From positions 6,076,001 to 6,140,000 of the forward strand of contig NZ_JAFQ01000004.1 in NCBI RefSeq assembly GCF_000526215.1: a DNA stretch of 64,000 bases. Reading direction: 5' to 3'. Below the pieces are notes generated by a model. That model searched no databases. It worked only from the letters and a program-made list of their open reading frames with translations, and was not told the origin of the DNA. The position numbers were made by a program, and so were the translations under genes. The stretch is from Nocardia sp. BMG51109. Lineage in GTDB: Bacteria; Actinomycetota; Actinomycetes; Mycobacteriales; Mycobacteriaceae. Shown piece by piece: positions 57,246 to 64,000 of this stretch; position 1 is the stretch's first letter; every line of letters starts with the position of its first letter.

Positions 57246-58526
57246 TCATGCGGGTATCGCGGTGGGCAGGATCGGGGAGTCGCAGTCGAACCGGATGCCG
57301 TCGCGCAGGCAGAACTGCGGTGTGAGGAGCCGGTCGGCGGTCACTCTCGTATCCTCGTTGTCGCGCAGTGCGAATGCGCCGCGTTCGTCGTTCAGCACCG
57401 TGATGTCCGCGGCCCGGCCGACTTCGATCGCCCCCAGCTCGTGCTCGAGCCCCAGCATCACGGCGGGGTTGGCGGTCACCATCGCAACCACCTGCTCCAG
57501 CGAAAGCCCCAGCGCCAGCATCGAACTCATCGCCTGGGTGAGGCTGAACCGCGCCTGGCCCTTGAACGGGTGGTTCTCGTCGTCCGGATGTTCGGCGGGA
57601 GTTCCGGCAGGGGAGGGGACCTCCGTGTTGTAGCCGTGCATGTCGGCGCCGAGGGTGTGCGGAACGATGCCGGCCTCGATGGCCTTGGCGGCCAGCCGGT
57701 ACGAGAAATGGCTGCCGTGCCCGACATCGATCTTCAGGCCGCGATCGAGCGCGGCCCGGATCACCGTGTGCACCTCGCCGTTCCGGTTCACGAATCCACC
57801 CGGATGCCGCGTGAACGGGTGGGCGAGGATGTCGCCCTCGTCGAGCAGCGGGATGACCCGCTCCAGGATGGTGTCGGCGTCCTCCCCGTTCGCGCCGGTG
57901 TCGGGCAGCTTCCAGAGCTGCCCGAAGTGCACGTACAGCGGCAGCCGCGCCCGGTGCGCGATCTCCGCGGCCAGCTCGATGACCCCGATGCCCCACCGGG
58001 CGAAGCCGCCGATCTCGGCGTGCGCCTTGATGCCCCGCACGAGATCCGGATTGGCGACGGCGGCGGCGACCGTCGCGTTCACATCGACCCCCGACGGGCT
58101 GTACAGCTGGTCGTAGAGATGCCCCTCGAGGCCGCCGACGAGATAGGCGGACAGGAACGCCAGCACCCGGGTGCGGGCGGGTTCGGCGATGAAGTGCCGG
58201 AAACCGGGAAGCGTCATGCACGACGGTCCGCCCTGGTCGACCACGGTGGTCACGCCGGACCGCACGCCGACCATGTCCGGGTTCAGGCCGAATCGTCCGG
58301 AGACGTACTGGAAGACATGCGCGTGCGTATCGATCAGCCCCGGAAGTACCAGCCGCCCACCGACATCCGTAACCTCGCGCGCAGCACCGGGCGTGAGAGC
58401 CGGCTCGATCGCGGTGATCCGGCCGTCCCGGATGCCGACGTCGAAGAGGCCGTCGATGCCGTTCGCGGGGCTGATTACGCGCCCGCCGCGGAGCATGAGG
58501 TCGTACGGTTCGATCGGGGAAGGCAT
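57246..58526 (-). CDS. Amidohydrolase/deacetylase family protein
   Basis: A 426-residue metal-dependent hydrolase of the dihydroorotase-like amidohydrolase group. Metal ligands include H68 and H70 in LPGLIDTHAHVF, a lysine in VRGIKAHAEIGG that may be carbamylated, histidines in VHFGQLWK and DVGHGSHFSY, and a late Asp in GADMHGYNTE. The C-terminal segment LEHELGAIEVGRAADITVLN is the usual sandwich domain. It probably opens a cyclic amide or deacylates an N-acyl compound. GGGAG precedes the ATG; it is the third gene of the amide operon. Confidence 0.9.
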   Translation of the reverse strand: MPSPIEPYDLMLRGGRVISPANGIDGLFDVGIRDGRITAIEPALTPGAAREVTDVGGRLVLPGLIDTHAHVFQYVSGRFGLNPDMVGVRSGVTTVVDQGGPSCMTLPGFRHFIAEPARTRVLAFLSAYLVGGLEGHLYDQLYSPSGVDVNATVAAAVANPDLVRGIKAHAEIGGFARWGIGVIELAAEIAHRARLPLYVHFGQLWKLPDTGANGEDADTILERVIPLLDEGDILAHPFTRHPGGFVNRNGEVHTVIRAALDRGLKIDVGHGSHFSYRLAAKAIEAGIVPHTLGADMHGYNTEVPSPAGTPAEHPDDENHPFKGQARFSLTQAMSSMLALGLSLEQVVAMVTANPAVMLGLEHELGAIEVGRAADITVLNDERGAFALRDNEDTRVTADRLLTPQFCLRDGIRFDCDSPILPTAIPA

Positions 58527-58556
58527 GGTGTCGATCTCCCAACGGGTTGGTGGTGC

Positions 58557-59756
58557 TCAGGTCGGGTGCAGGTGCCGGGGCAGCGCGGCGGCCGCGGTGC
58601 GGGCGGTGCGCACCAGATGGTGGTCGGTGTTGCGGGCACCCACCAGGCACAGACCGGCGGGCAGGCCGTCGGCCGTGCGAATCGGGATGTTCACCGCGGG
58701 GAGGCCGGCCGCCGAGGCGAGGCAGGTCAACCGGACGGTGCGGGCGCGTGCGGCGTCGAGTTCCGGTGCGCCGCTGGTCCGCAGCGGTGCGACGGCGGCC
58801 GCGGTCGGGAGCAGCAATGCCCGTCCGGCGAGCGCCGCCCGGAGTGCTCTCGCGGCCGAGGCCAGCACTCGGCGCGCGTCCGCGACGGCCGCCTCGTCGA
58901 GGGTGGCGCCGTACCGGAACCGTTGCCGCACATCGTCGGAGAGGGAGTCCGGGTGCGCGGTGACCCACGGGCCGTGCGCGGTCCATGCTTCGTGCGCCTG
59001 GACGGCCCGGAACGCCTCGTATATCGCGTCCGGGTCGATCGCCGGTTCGAACGATCGTGCGGAAAGAGCCCGGGCCGCAGCGAAAGCCGCGTCGGCGATC
59101 TCGGGATCGGCGGAGCGGAGCAACCGGGGATCGACGACGAGATCCTGGGCGCGCGCCGGCGGCGGGATGCGGGGGACGAGGACGTCGGTGGTGGCGATGA
59201 GCGTATGCACGTCCCGGGTGACCCAGCCGACGGCATCGAACGACGGTGCCAGCGGCACGACGCCGGTGGTCGGGACCGCACCGTGCGTGGTGCGCAGGCC
59301 CCACAGGCACTGATACGCGGCGGGGACCCGGATGGATCCGGCTGTGTCGGTACCCAATCCGATCGCGGCCTCGCCGCGGGCGACCGCGACGGCGGGGCCG
59401 CAGGTCGAACCGCCGGGCAGCCGGTCGGGCGCGGCGGGATTGACGGCCGTGCCGTAGGTCCTGTTGATGCCGTTGATGCTGAACGCGAACTCGTCGGTGT
59501 GCGCGATCCCGCCGATGTGCGCACCCGCGTCCAGCAGGGCCGAGACGACCGGCGCGTGCGCATCGGCGGGATCGCGGCTCGACCCGAAATCGGAAACACC
59601 TGCGCCGGTGGCGAATCCGGCGACCGCGAACAGGTCCTTGACCGCCACGGTCCGGCCGTCGAGCGCGCCGTGTCCGGTCGCCGCCACGAGCGGGGCGCCC
59701 ACGATTCGCCACACGGCGGGATCGTGCGGGATGTCGGAGGCGGCCGGTGCGCTCAT
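58557..59756 (-). CDS. Amidase signature family enzyme
   Basis: A 399-residue amidase. The Ser-cisSer-Lys triad is visible: K40 in VAVKDLF, S117 in LPGGSTCGPAVAVA, and the nucleophile S141 in GLGTDTAGSIRVPA. It hydrolyses an amide to acid and ammonia. The start ATG overlaps the end of the acetamidase gene by 4 bp, and the amidohydrolase follows after 30 bp. The GGSTCG variant of the usual GGSSGG keeps the essential serine. Confidence 0.94.
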   Translation of the reverse strand: MSAPAASDIPHDPAVWRIVGAPLVAATGHGALDGRTVAVKDLFAVAGFATGAGVSDFGSSRDPADAHAPVVSALLDAGAHIGGIAHTDEFAFSINGINRTYGTAVNPAAPDRLPGGSTCGPAVAVARGEAAIGLGTDTAGSIRVPAAYQCLWGLRTTHGAVPTTGVVPLAPSFDAVGWVTRDVHTLIATTDVLVPRIPPPARAQDLVVDPRLLRSADPEIADAAFAAARALSARSFEPAIDPDAIYEAFRAVQAHEAWTAHGPWVTAHPDSLSDDVRQRFRYGATLDEAAVADARRVLASAARALRAALAGRALLLPTAAAVAPLRTSGAPELDAARARTVRLTCLASAAGLPAVNIPIRTADGLPAGLCLVGARNTDHHLVRTARTAAAALPRHLHPT

Positions 59757-60892
59757 CGTGGCCCCAGGATGCGCCGGGCGAGTTCGCTGTCGCGGGACCG
59801 GGCGAAGTCGGCGGTCCGGATCTGCCCGTGCACGCCGGACACCAGGTCGACCGCCTGCGAGATGGTGAAATCCGTTGCCGCACTGAGGTACAGGTAGGCC
59901 TGGCGGGGCTCCATCTCGAACAGCGCGTGCAGCAGTTCCACGGCGTTCGCCACGCACAGCTCGAGGCCGCGGTTCAGGTCGGCGTCGAGGCCGGTCGGGA
60001 TCACGAATCCGCCCGCCGTGGCGAACGGACCGCGCACCGCGGACAATTCGGCGGCGAGCGCGGCGGGGACGACGTCGACGGTCAGCCAGGCGCGCAGCGG
60101 CGCCTCGAACGCGGTGAGCGCCACCTCGCCGTTGCCCTGCGCGAAATGCGGATCTCCGACGTACAACAGGGCGCCCGGGGCCTGCACCGGCAGGAACAGG
60201 GTGGCGCCCGGGGTCAGGAGCTTGATATCGATGTTGCCGCCGTGCGGTCCGGGCGGGGTGGAGTTGGCGCGTTCCGCGGTGTCGGTGGCCACGCCGATCG
60301 TGCCCAGGAACGGCGACAGCGGAAACCTCGCCTGCTCGGAGCCGTTGCGGTGCAGCGGAATCGAGCCGTACCAGCTCCCGCCCTCGTCCACGACGCGGCA
60401 GAACCCTCCGTACGCGCCGTCCACGTCCGGCCGCCCGGTCCGCACGCCGCGGCCGTGGCGGGTGGAGATGACACCGTAGGGCGCGCGCATCTGCAACCGG
60501 TCGATGCGGACGGCGAGGAGATCTCCGGGCACCGCACCCGCGACGGCCACGGGGCCCGTAATGATATGCGGCCCATCGGTTGCCGGGTTCCTCGTCAAGC
60601 GGGTGCAGATCTCGACGGCGTCGGACAGGATGCTGTCGCGGGGCACGCCGTGCCGGCCGAAGTACGCGACCGGGTCCGAACCCTGATCCTCGAGGATGCC
60701 CTCGTGGCTCACCGTATCCAAGACGACGGTGTCGCCCGGGCCGACGGTGGCGACCGGCCGCTCGCCGCGCATCGGAAGCCGGCCCCAGAGCACGGTATCG
60801 GGGCCGGCGGGTATGTAGGTGGCCTGCCCGCCGGAAGCCAGACCCGGCTGTACGACGGCAAAGCCGTCCGGCATCAGCGCCGAGAGTGTCAC
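59753..60892 (-). CDS. Acetamidase/formamidase family protein
   Basis: A 379-residue enzyme of the FmdA/AmdA family: GPDTVLWGRLPMRGERPVAT, GDTVVLDTVSHEGILEDQGS, TGPVAVAGAVPGDLLAVRID, HGGNIDIKLLTPGATLFLPV and YVGDPHFAQGNGEVALTAFE. These are metal-dependent hydrolases of short aliphatic amides that release ammonia. The GTG at 60892 has GGAAGGA 8 nt upstream. First gene of the operon; a FadR-type operator lies 45 bp upstream. Confidence 0.93.
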   Translation of the reverse strand: MTLSALMPDGFAVVQPGLASGGQATYIPAGPDTVLWGRLPMRGERPVATVGPGDTVVLDTVSHEGILEDQGSDPVAYFGRHGVPRDSILSDAVEICTRLTRNPATDGPHIITGPVAVAGAVPGDLLAVRIDRLQMRAPYGVISTRHGRGVRTGRPDVDGAYGGFCRVVDEGGSWYGSIPLHRNGSEQARFPLSPFLGTIGVATDTAERANSTPPGPHGGNIDIKLLTPGATLFLPVQAPGALLYVGDPHFAQGNGEVALTAFEAPLRAWLTVDVVPAALAAELSAVRGPFATAGGFVIPTGLDADLNRGLELCVANAVELLHALFEMEPRQAYLYLSAATDFTISQAVDLVSGVHGQIRTADFARSRDSELARRILGPR

Positions 60893-60936
60893 CGAGGATT
60901 CCTTCCGGGAGTCGGAGCCGGGGAATGGATTGAATG

Positions 60937-60947
60937 GTCCAACCACT
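60937..60947. promoter_or_regulatory. FadR-type operator at the acetamidase promoter
   Basis: TGGTCCAACCA fits the FadR-subfamily GntR consensus TGGT-N3-ACCA. It lies 45 bp upstream of the acetamidase start and 207 bp upstream of the divergent regulator gene. A near-identical site stands before the Rieske gene at 61985. Confidence 0.7.
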
Positions 60948-61153
60948 TGATCGCAGATTATTTCGGACCGCACCGGTATGCAACTCCGATCGCCGAACGT
61001 AACTTCCGGAAACCTTTCGGAAATGAAATCGGAAAGTTCCGAGGATGCGCGTTCGGGGGCGAACGACGGCGCGGCGGTGTCGCCCCGCGAGGCGCCGCGA
61101 CCTGCCCGGTATCGATTCGTGCGGTGGGTCGGCGGCCCCATTACGCTCTGGGC

Positions 61154-61852
61154 ATGACGTCTACGCCGATTCCACCGCTGCCGCGCCGAAACCGCAGCGT
61201 CAGCGCGGAAGTCGCGGCCCATCTGGAGCGCATGATCGTCACCGAGGCGTTCCGCCCGGGGGACCGGCTGCCGCCGGAGCGGGATCTCGCCGCCGACCTG
61301 GGAGTGTCGCGAACCTCGTTGCGCGAGGCCATGTTCGAGCTCGAGCAGAAGAAGCTGATCGAGCGGCATCAGGGGCGCGGCAGCATCGTCGCACCGCGCT
61401 CGCGCAGCGCGGCCGAGCTGCTCGACAACCTGTCGGTGATCGACGCCGAACTCGGCAACGCCGTCGAACTCCGCGATATCGTGGAACCGCGGATCGCCCA
61501 GTTGGCGGCCCGCCGCGCGGTGGAATCCAATATTGTCGCGCTGACCGAGGTCCTCGAATCCTCCACCGAGGACCTGGAATCGGCCGAATCCATCGCCCTG
61601 GACGTCGAGTTCCACAACCTGCTTGCCCGGGCCGCCCAGAACCCGCTGCTGGTCACGCTGTGCTCGATGACGGCGAGCTGGACCGAACGCACCCGCGAAC
61701 TGTCGCATTCGAGCGCCCTGGGCCGCCGGATATCGATCGAGGGGCATCGGTCGATCCTCGCGGCGGTGGTGGCGCGCGATGCCGACGCCGCCGGCGCGGC
61801 CATGGAGCGTCACCTGCGGGAAGTGAAGGAAATCGGGCTGCGGCGCCTCTGA
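61154..61852 (+). CDS. GntR family regulator, FadR subfamily
   Basis: A 232-residue regulator. The N-terminal winged helix reads RLPPERDLAADLGVSRTSLREAMFELEQKKLIERHQGRGSIV. The all-helical FCD domain has metal/ligand residues of the family: D and H in DVEFHNLLARAAQNPL, and a histidine in IEGHRSILAAVVARDADAA with H in MERHLREV. It is divergent from the amidase operon and upstream of the second Rieske pair; identical-type operators precede both. The ligand is probably a carboxylate made from the amide substrate. ATG at 61154. Confidence 0.93.
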   Translation: MTSTPIPPLPRRNRSVSAEVAAHLERMIVTEAFRPGDRLPPERDLAADLGVSRTSLREAMFELEQKKLIERHQGRGSIVAPRSRSAAELLDNLSVIDAELGNAVELRDIVEPRIAQLAARRAVESNIVALTEVLESSTEDLESAESIALDVEFHNLLARAAQNPLLVTLCSMTASWTERTRELSHSSALGRRISIEGHRSILAAVVARDADAAGAAMERHLREVKEIGLRRL

Positions 61853-61888
61853 ATCCCGCACCGGATCGTCGAGCCGGAATAGCGGAGG

Positions 61889-61913
61889 ACGCGCATCCGT
61901 GCGGGATGCGCGT
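61889..61913 (+). terminator. Stem-loop terminator after the FadR-type gene
   Basis: ACGCGCATCC (61889-61898), 5-nt loop, GGATGCGCGT (61904-61913), perfect 10-bp arms, 36 nt after the stop. It separates the regulator from the Rieske operon, which therefore needs its own promoter. Confidence 0.75.
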
Positions 61914-61984
61914 GAATCCGGCGTTTCCGGAAAGCTTCGTGGCTGTGTCATGAATACGGCCATATTTAACGGCACCGCAATTGA

Positions 61985-61995
61985 TGGTCCGACCA
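61985..61995. promoter_or_regulatory. FadR-type operator at the Rieske operon promoter
   Basis: TGGTCCGACCA, a perfect 5-bp inverted repeat with a 1-bp centre, 59 bp before the Rieske ATG. It matches the site at 60937 at 10 of 11 bases and the classic FadR-family core TGGTCNGACCA. Confidence 0.75.
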
Positions 61996-62054
61996 ATCTT
62001 CGATAGCGTAGTCTGCGCTACGCACGCGCATTCCTGTATCGAGGAGACACTCCC

Positions 62055-63116
62055 ATGACAGCGCCCCCGAAGCCGATTACCAGCCTGGAATCACCCGGCT
62101 GCACCGACGATGTGCTGCTCGACGACTGGCATGTGGTCGCGTCGTCGGCGGAGATATCCTACGGCGACCTCTACGCGACGACACTGCTGGAACGGGATCT
62201 GGTCGTCTGGCGCGACCGGGAGGGGGACCTGCACGCCTGGGAGGACCTGTGTGTCCACCGGGGCGCCCGGCTGTCCGAGGGTTTCGTGAAGGACAACCGC
62301 GTCGTCTGCCCGTACCACGGCTGGAACTACGACGGCTCCGCGCGGTGCGTGTTCATGCCCGCGTCGCCGCGCGAGACGCCGATGAAGAAGGCCCGGGCGA
62401 TCACGCACCACGTCCGGGAGAGGTACGGGCTGGTGTGGGTCTGCCTCGGCGAGCCCCGCGGCGAGATTGCCGATTTCCCGGAGTGGGAGGACGCGGCGTA
62501 CAAGAAGGTCGTCTGCGGGCCGTACCGGTTCCGGTCGGCGTACCGCGCACTCGAGAACTTCGTCGACGCAACGCATTTCCCGTTCGTGCACGCCGGCGTG
62601 AACGGCATCGCCGACGAGCCCGACCCGATCGCGCCGTACGAGGTGACCGTCGACGACGCCGAGGGCCTGAGCACGACGGAGGTCCGGGTGACCCAGCCCT
62701 ACGGCGATCCCCGCGAGATACCGGTCATCGCCTACTACGCGTACCGGATCATGCGGCCGTTCGTCGCGTACTTCAAGAAGCGGGTGGTGATCGACGATCC
62801 GGAGCAGGCGCACCGGGGCAACGACGCCGACCGGTTCGTCACGTACTTCACCGCCCAGCCGGTGGACCAGACGACCAGCATCGTCCGGATCTGTTGTGCG
62901 ATGAACTTCGACCCGCTGCCGACCGACGACGAGGTCCGCAAGCGTCAGGACCTTGTCTATGCCCAGGACAGCGCCATCGTGGATACCCAACGGCCGGAAC
63001 GTATTCCGGTGGAACTCCGCTATGAGCTGCATCACCGCAGCGATCTGCTCGGGCAGAAGTACCGGAGTTGGTTACGAGCCAAAGGGGTAACCTACGGTGC
63101 TTTCGGGAACCACTGA
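62055..63116 (+). CDS. Rieske non-heme iron oxygenase, alpha subunit (copy 2)
   Basis: A 353-residue paralogue of the oxygenase at 51251. Rieske ligands C66, H68, C85 and H88 (CVHRG, CPYHGW) and mononuclear iron ligands D171, H174 and H179 (ENFVDATHFPFVHAG) are all present. Near the 3' end a 30-nt block coding TQRPERIPVELR is almost identical in DNA to copy 1. GAGGAG precedes the ATG. The reductase gene begins inside its last codons, and a 27-bp repeat covers its stop. Confidence 0.94.
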   Translation: MTAPPKPITSLESPGCTDDVLLDDWHVVASSAEISYGDLYATTLLERDLVVWRDREGDLHAWEDLCVHRGARLSEGFVKDNRVVCPYHGWNYDGSARCVFMPASPRETPMKKARAITHHVRERYGLVWVCLGEPRGEIADFPEWEDAAYKKVVCGPYRFRSAYRALENFVDATHFPFVHAGVNGIADEPDPIAPYEVTVDDAEGLSTTEVRVTQPYGDPREIPVIAYYAYRIMRPFVAYFKKRVVIDDPEQAHRGNDADRFVTYFTAQPVDQTTSIVRICCAMNFDPLPTDDEVRKRQDLVYAQDSAIVDTQRPERIPVELRYELHHRSDLLGQKYRSWLRAKGVTYGAFGNH

Positions 63117-64000
63117 CGCGGTAGCGGATTCGGGTACCACCGACGCGGTAGCGGATTCGGGAACTGCCGACGCGGTAGCGGATTCGGAGGAAGCTCTCGC
63201 CGGCTTCCCGATGCTGGTCCGCGCGATCGAGTACGCCGGGACCGACTCGGTGTTCGTTCGGCTCGAGTCGCTCGACGGGCGGACGCTGCCGCGGGCGGAA
63301 GCGGGCGCGCACATAGATATCCGGCTTCCCGACGGCGTACCGCTCGAGTCGTCGTCGAGGGTCCGCCAGTACTCGCTACTGCTGCCGCTGTGCACCCCGA
63401 CCGGTTATGTCGTGGCCGTGCGGCGGACGGCGGCCGGTCGCGGTGGGTCGCGGTGGATCCATGACGGCATGCGGGTCGGCACGACAGTGCGAGTTACCGG
63501 ACCGCGCAACAACTTCCGGATCGACGAGAACGTCACCGAGCATCTGCTCCTGGCCGGCGGCATAGGCATCACGCCGATCTATTCGATGCTGGCGCGGCTG
63601 ACGGAGATCGGGCACCGGGCCCGGCTGCACTACTACTGCCGCTCCGCGGAACACGCCCTGTTCCTGGACGAACTGTCCGCCGACCCGCGCGTCTCGGTGC
63701 ACCACGGGAGCGCGGCGCATCCGCTGGCCGCCGCCTTCGACGACATCGGCACCGGCGCCGACGTCTACTGCTGCGGACCCGAGCGGATGCTGCGGCACGC
63801 CGAATCGTGTGCGCGCGATCGCGGGCATCGGTGGCATGCGGAGCGGTTCGCGGCCGCCGGCGGCGGCATCGGCGCACCGGCCGGGGACGAGTTCCGGGTT
63901 CGCCTGGCTCGCCAGGCGATCGAGGTCTCGGTGCCGCCCGGCGAGTCCATCCTCGAGGCACTGCTGGCGGCCGGCGCGGACGTGGAGTACTCCTGCGAGG
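63097..64000 (+). CDS. Oxygenase reductase, VanB type (copy 2), cut by the window end
   Basis: An incomplete frame of 301 codons. GTG at 63097 follows AAAGGGGT and lies 20 bp inside the oxygenase gene, in another frame. The first 31 residues are unusual: three copies of a nine-residue unit (GTTDAVADS) from a 27-bp repeat. Then comes a flavin domain (EAGAHIDIRLPDGVPLESSS, RQYSLLLPL), a nucleotide domain (HLLLAGGIGITPIYSMLARL, VYCCGPERMLRHAESC) and the start of the 2Fe-2S domain (EYSCE at the edge). ATG encoding MLVRAIEY (63211) would give a repeat-free protein of normal length. Confidence 0.88.
   Translation, partial: MLSGTTDAVADSGTTDAVADSGTADAVADSEEALAGFPMLVRAIEYAGTDSVFVRLESLDGRTLPRAEAGAHIDIRLPDGVPLESSSRVRQYSLLLPLCTPTGYVVAVRRTAAGRGGSRWIHDGMRVGTTVRVTGPRNNFRIDENVTEHLLLAGGIGITPIYSMLARLTEIGHRARLHYYCRSAEHALFLDELSADPRVSVHHGSAAHPLAAAFDDIGTGADVYCCGPERMLRHAESCARDRGHRWHAERFAAAGGGIGAPAGDEFRVRLARQAIEVSVPPGESILEALLAAGADVEYSCE
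63106..63186. repeat. 27-bp tandem repeat across an oxygenase stop and reductase start
   Basis: Three units at 63106, 63133 and 63160, each ending GACGCGGTAGCGGATTCG. The first contains the Rieske TGA (63114-63116). In the reductase frame the unit is in frame and encodes GTTDAVADS, GTTDAVADS and GTADAVADS. Confidence 0.95.

Noticed and set aside
56038..59883. A 1281-codon open frame on the minus strand
   Set aside because: Arg/Gly-rich shadow running across several clear genes in other frames.

Overview
The window is very GC-rich and reads as a chromosomal segment of a mycolic-acid actinobacterium, most likely Nocardia or a close relative. The support is a UsfY-type protein, an RsbW/SigF pair, DUF397 plus XRE/DUF5753 genes, paired PucR regulators, several secreted lipases, an antigen-85-like esterase, a GT87 mannosyltransferase and GTG starts. 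No tRNA, rRNA, CRISPR array or insertion sequence was found.

Layout. (1) 1-7.8 kb: Dps, an amino-acid permease, a membrane protein, divergent SDR/MarR and TetR/DUF418 pairs, and a SAM methyltransferase. (2) 7.6-11.4 kb: small membrane and hypothetical proteins and a DUF397/XRE locus flanked by copies of one 16-bp motif, then a secreted DUF4142 protein. (3) 11.4-24 kb: a stress block of UsfY, phosphoesterase, nucleotidyltransferase-BON fusion, DUF6328, CsbD, phosphoketolase, an APH-like kinase, STAS, PAS-ANTAR, RsbW-like anti-sigma, SigF, and a Vms1-type/proline-rich pair. SigF-like promoters (GTTT, about 15 nt, GGGTA) precede the csbD and rsbW-sigF genes, and perhaps dps. (4) 24.4-34.6 kb: two paralogous PucR regulators among three secreted lipases and a truncated mycolyltransferase-like protein. 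(5) 34.8-48.2 kb: ABC1 kinase, a helical-repeat protein, MerR, a nitroreductase broken by an in-frame amber codon, alpha-mannosidase, a GyrI-DUF302 fusion, an acyl-CoA ligase followed by relics of deleted genes, a GT87 enzyme and an enoyl-CoA hydratase. (6) 48.3-64 kb: an accessory metabolic region with two QueG-like Fe-S proteins plus a cupin, a Rieske oxygenase/reductase pair, a DegT aminotransferase coupled to a sarcosine-oxidase-like flavoenzyme, a three-enzyme amide-hydrolysis operon, a FadR-type regulator, and a second Rieske oxygenase/reductase pair cut by the window end.

How it fits together. In region 6 the FadR-type gene lies between the amidase operon and the second Rieske pair. 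A TGGTCCRACCA palindrome stands in front of each, so both are probably one regulon for a nitrogen-containing (amide) substrate. The substrate cannot be read from sequence.

The most unusual genome-scale signal is a recurrent class of short tandem repeats (15-27 bp units) at the 3' ends of genes, usually including the stop codon (7640, 11406, 20363, 34581, 42541, 63106 and a degenerate set at 11640-11892). At 63106 the repeat forms the N-terminal extension of the overlapping downstream gene. Gene decay is also plain: an SDR collapsed to 26 codons at a repeated VTG-coding sequence, an amber-interrupted nitroreductase, and an antigen-85-like protein missing its acidic catalytic segment.
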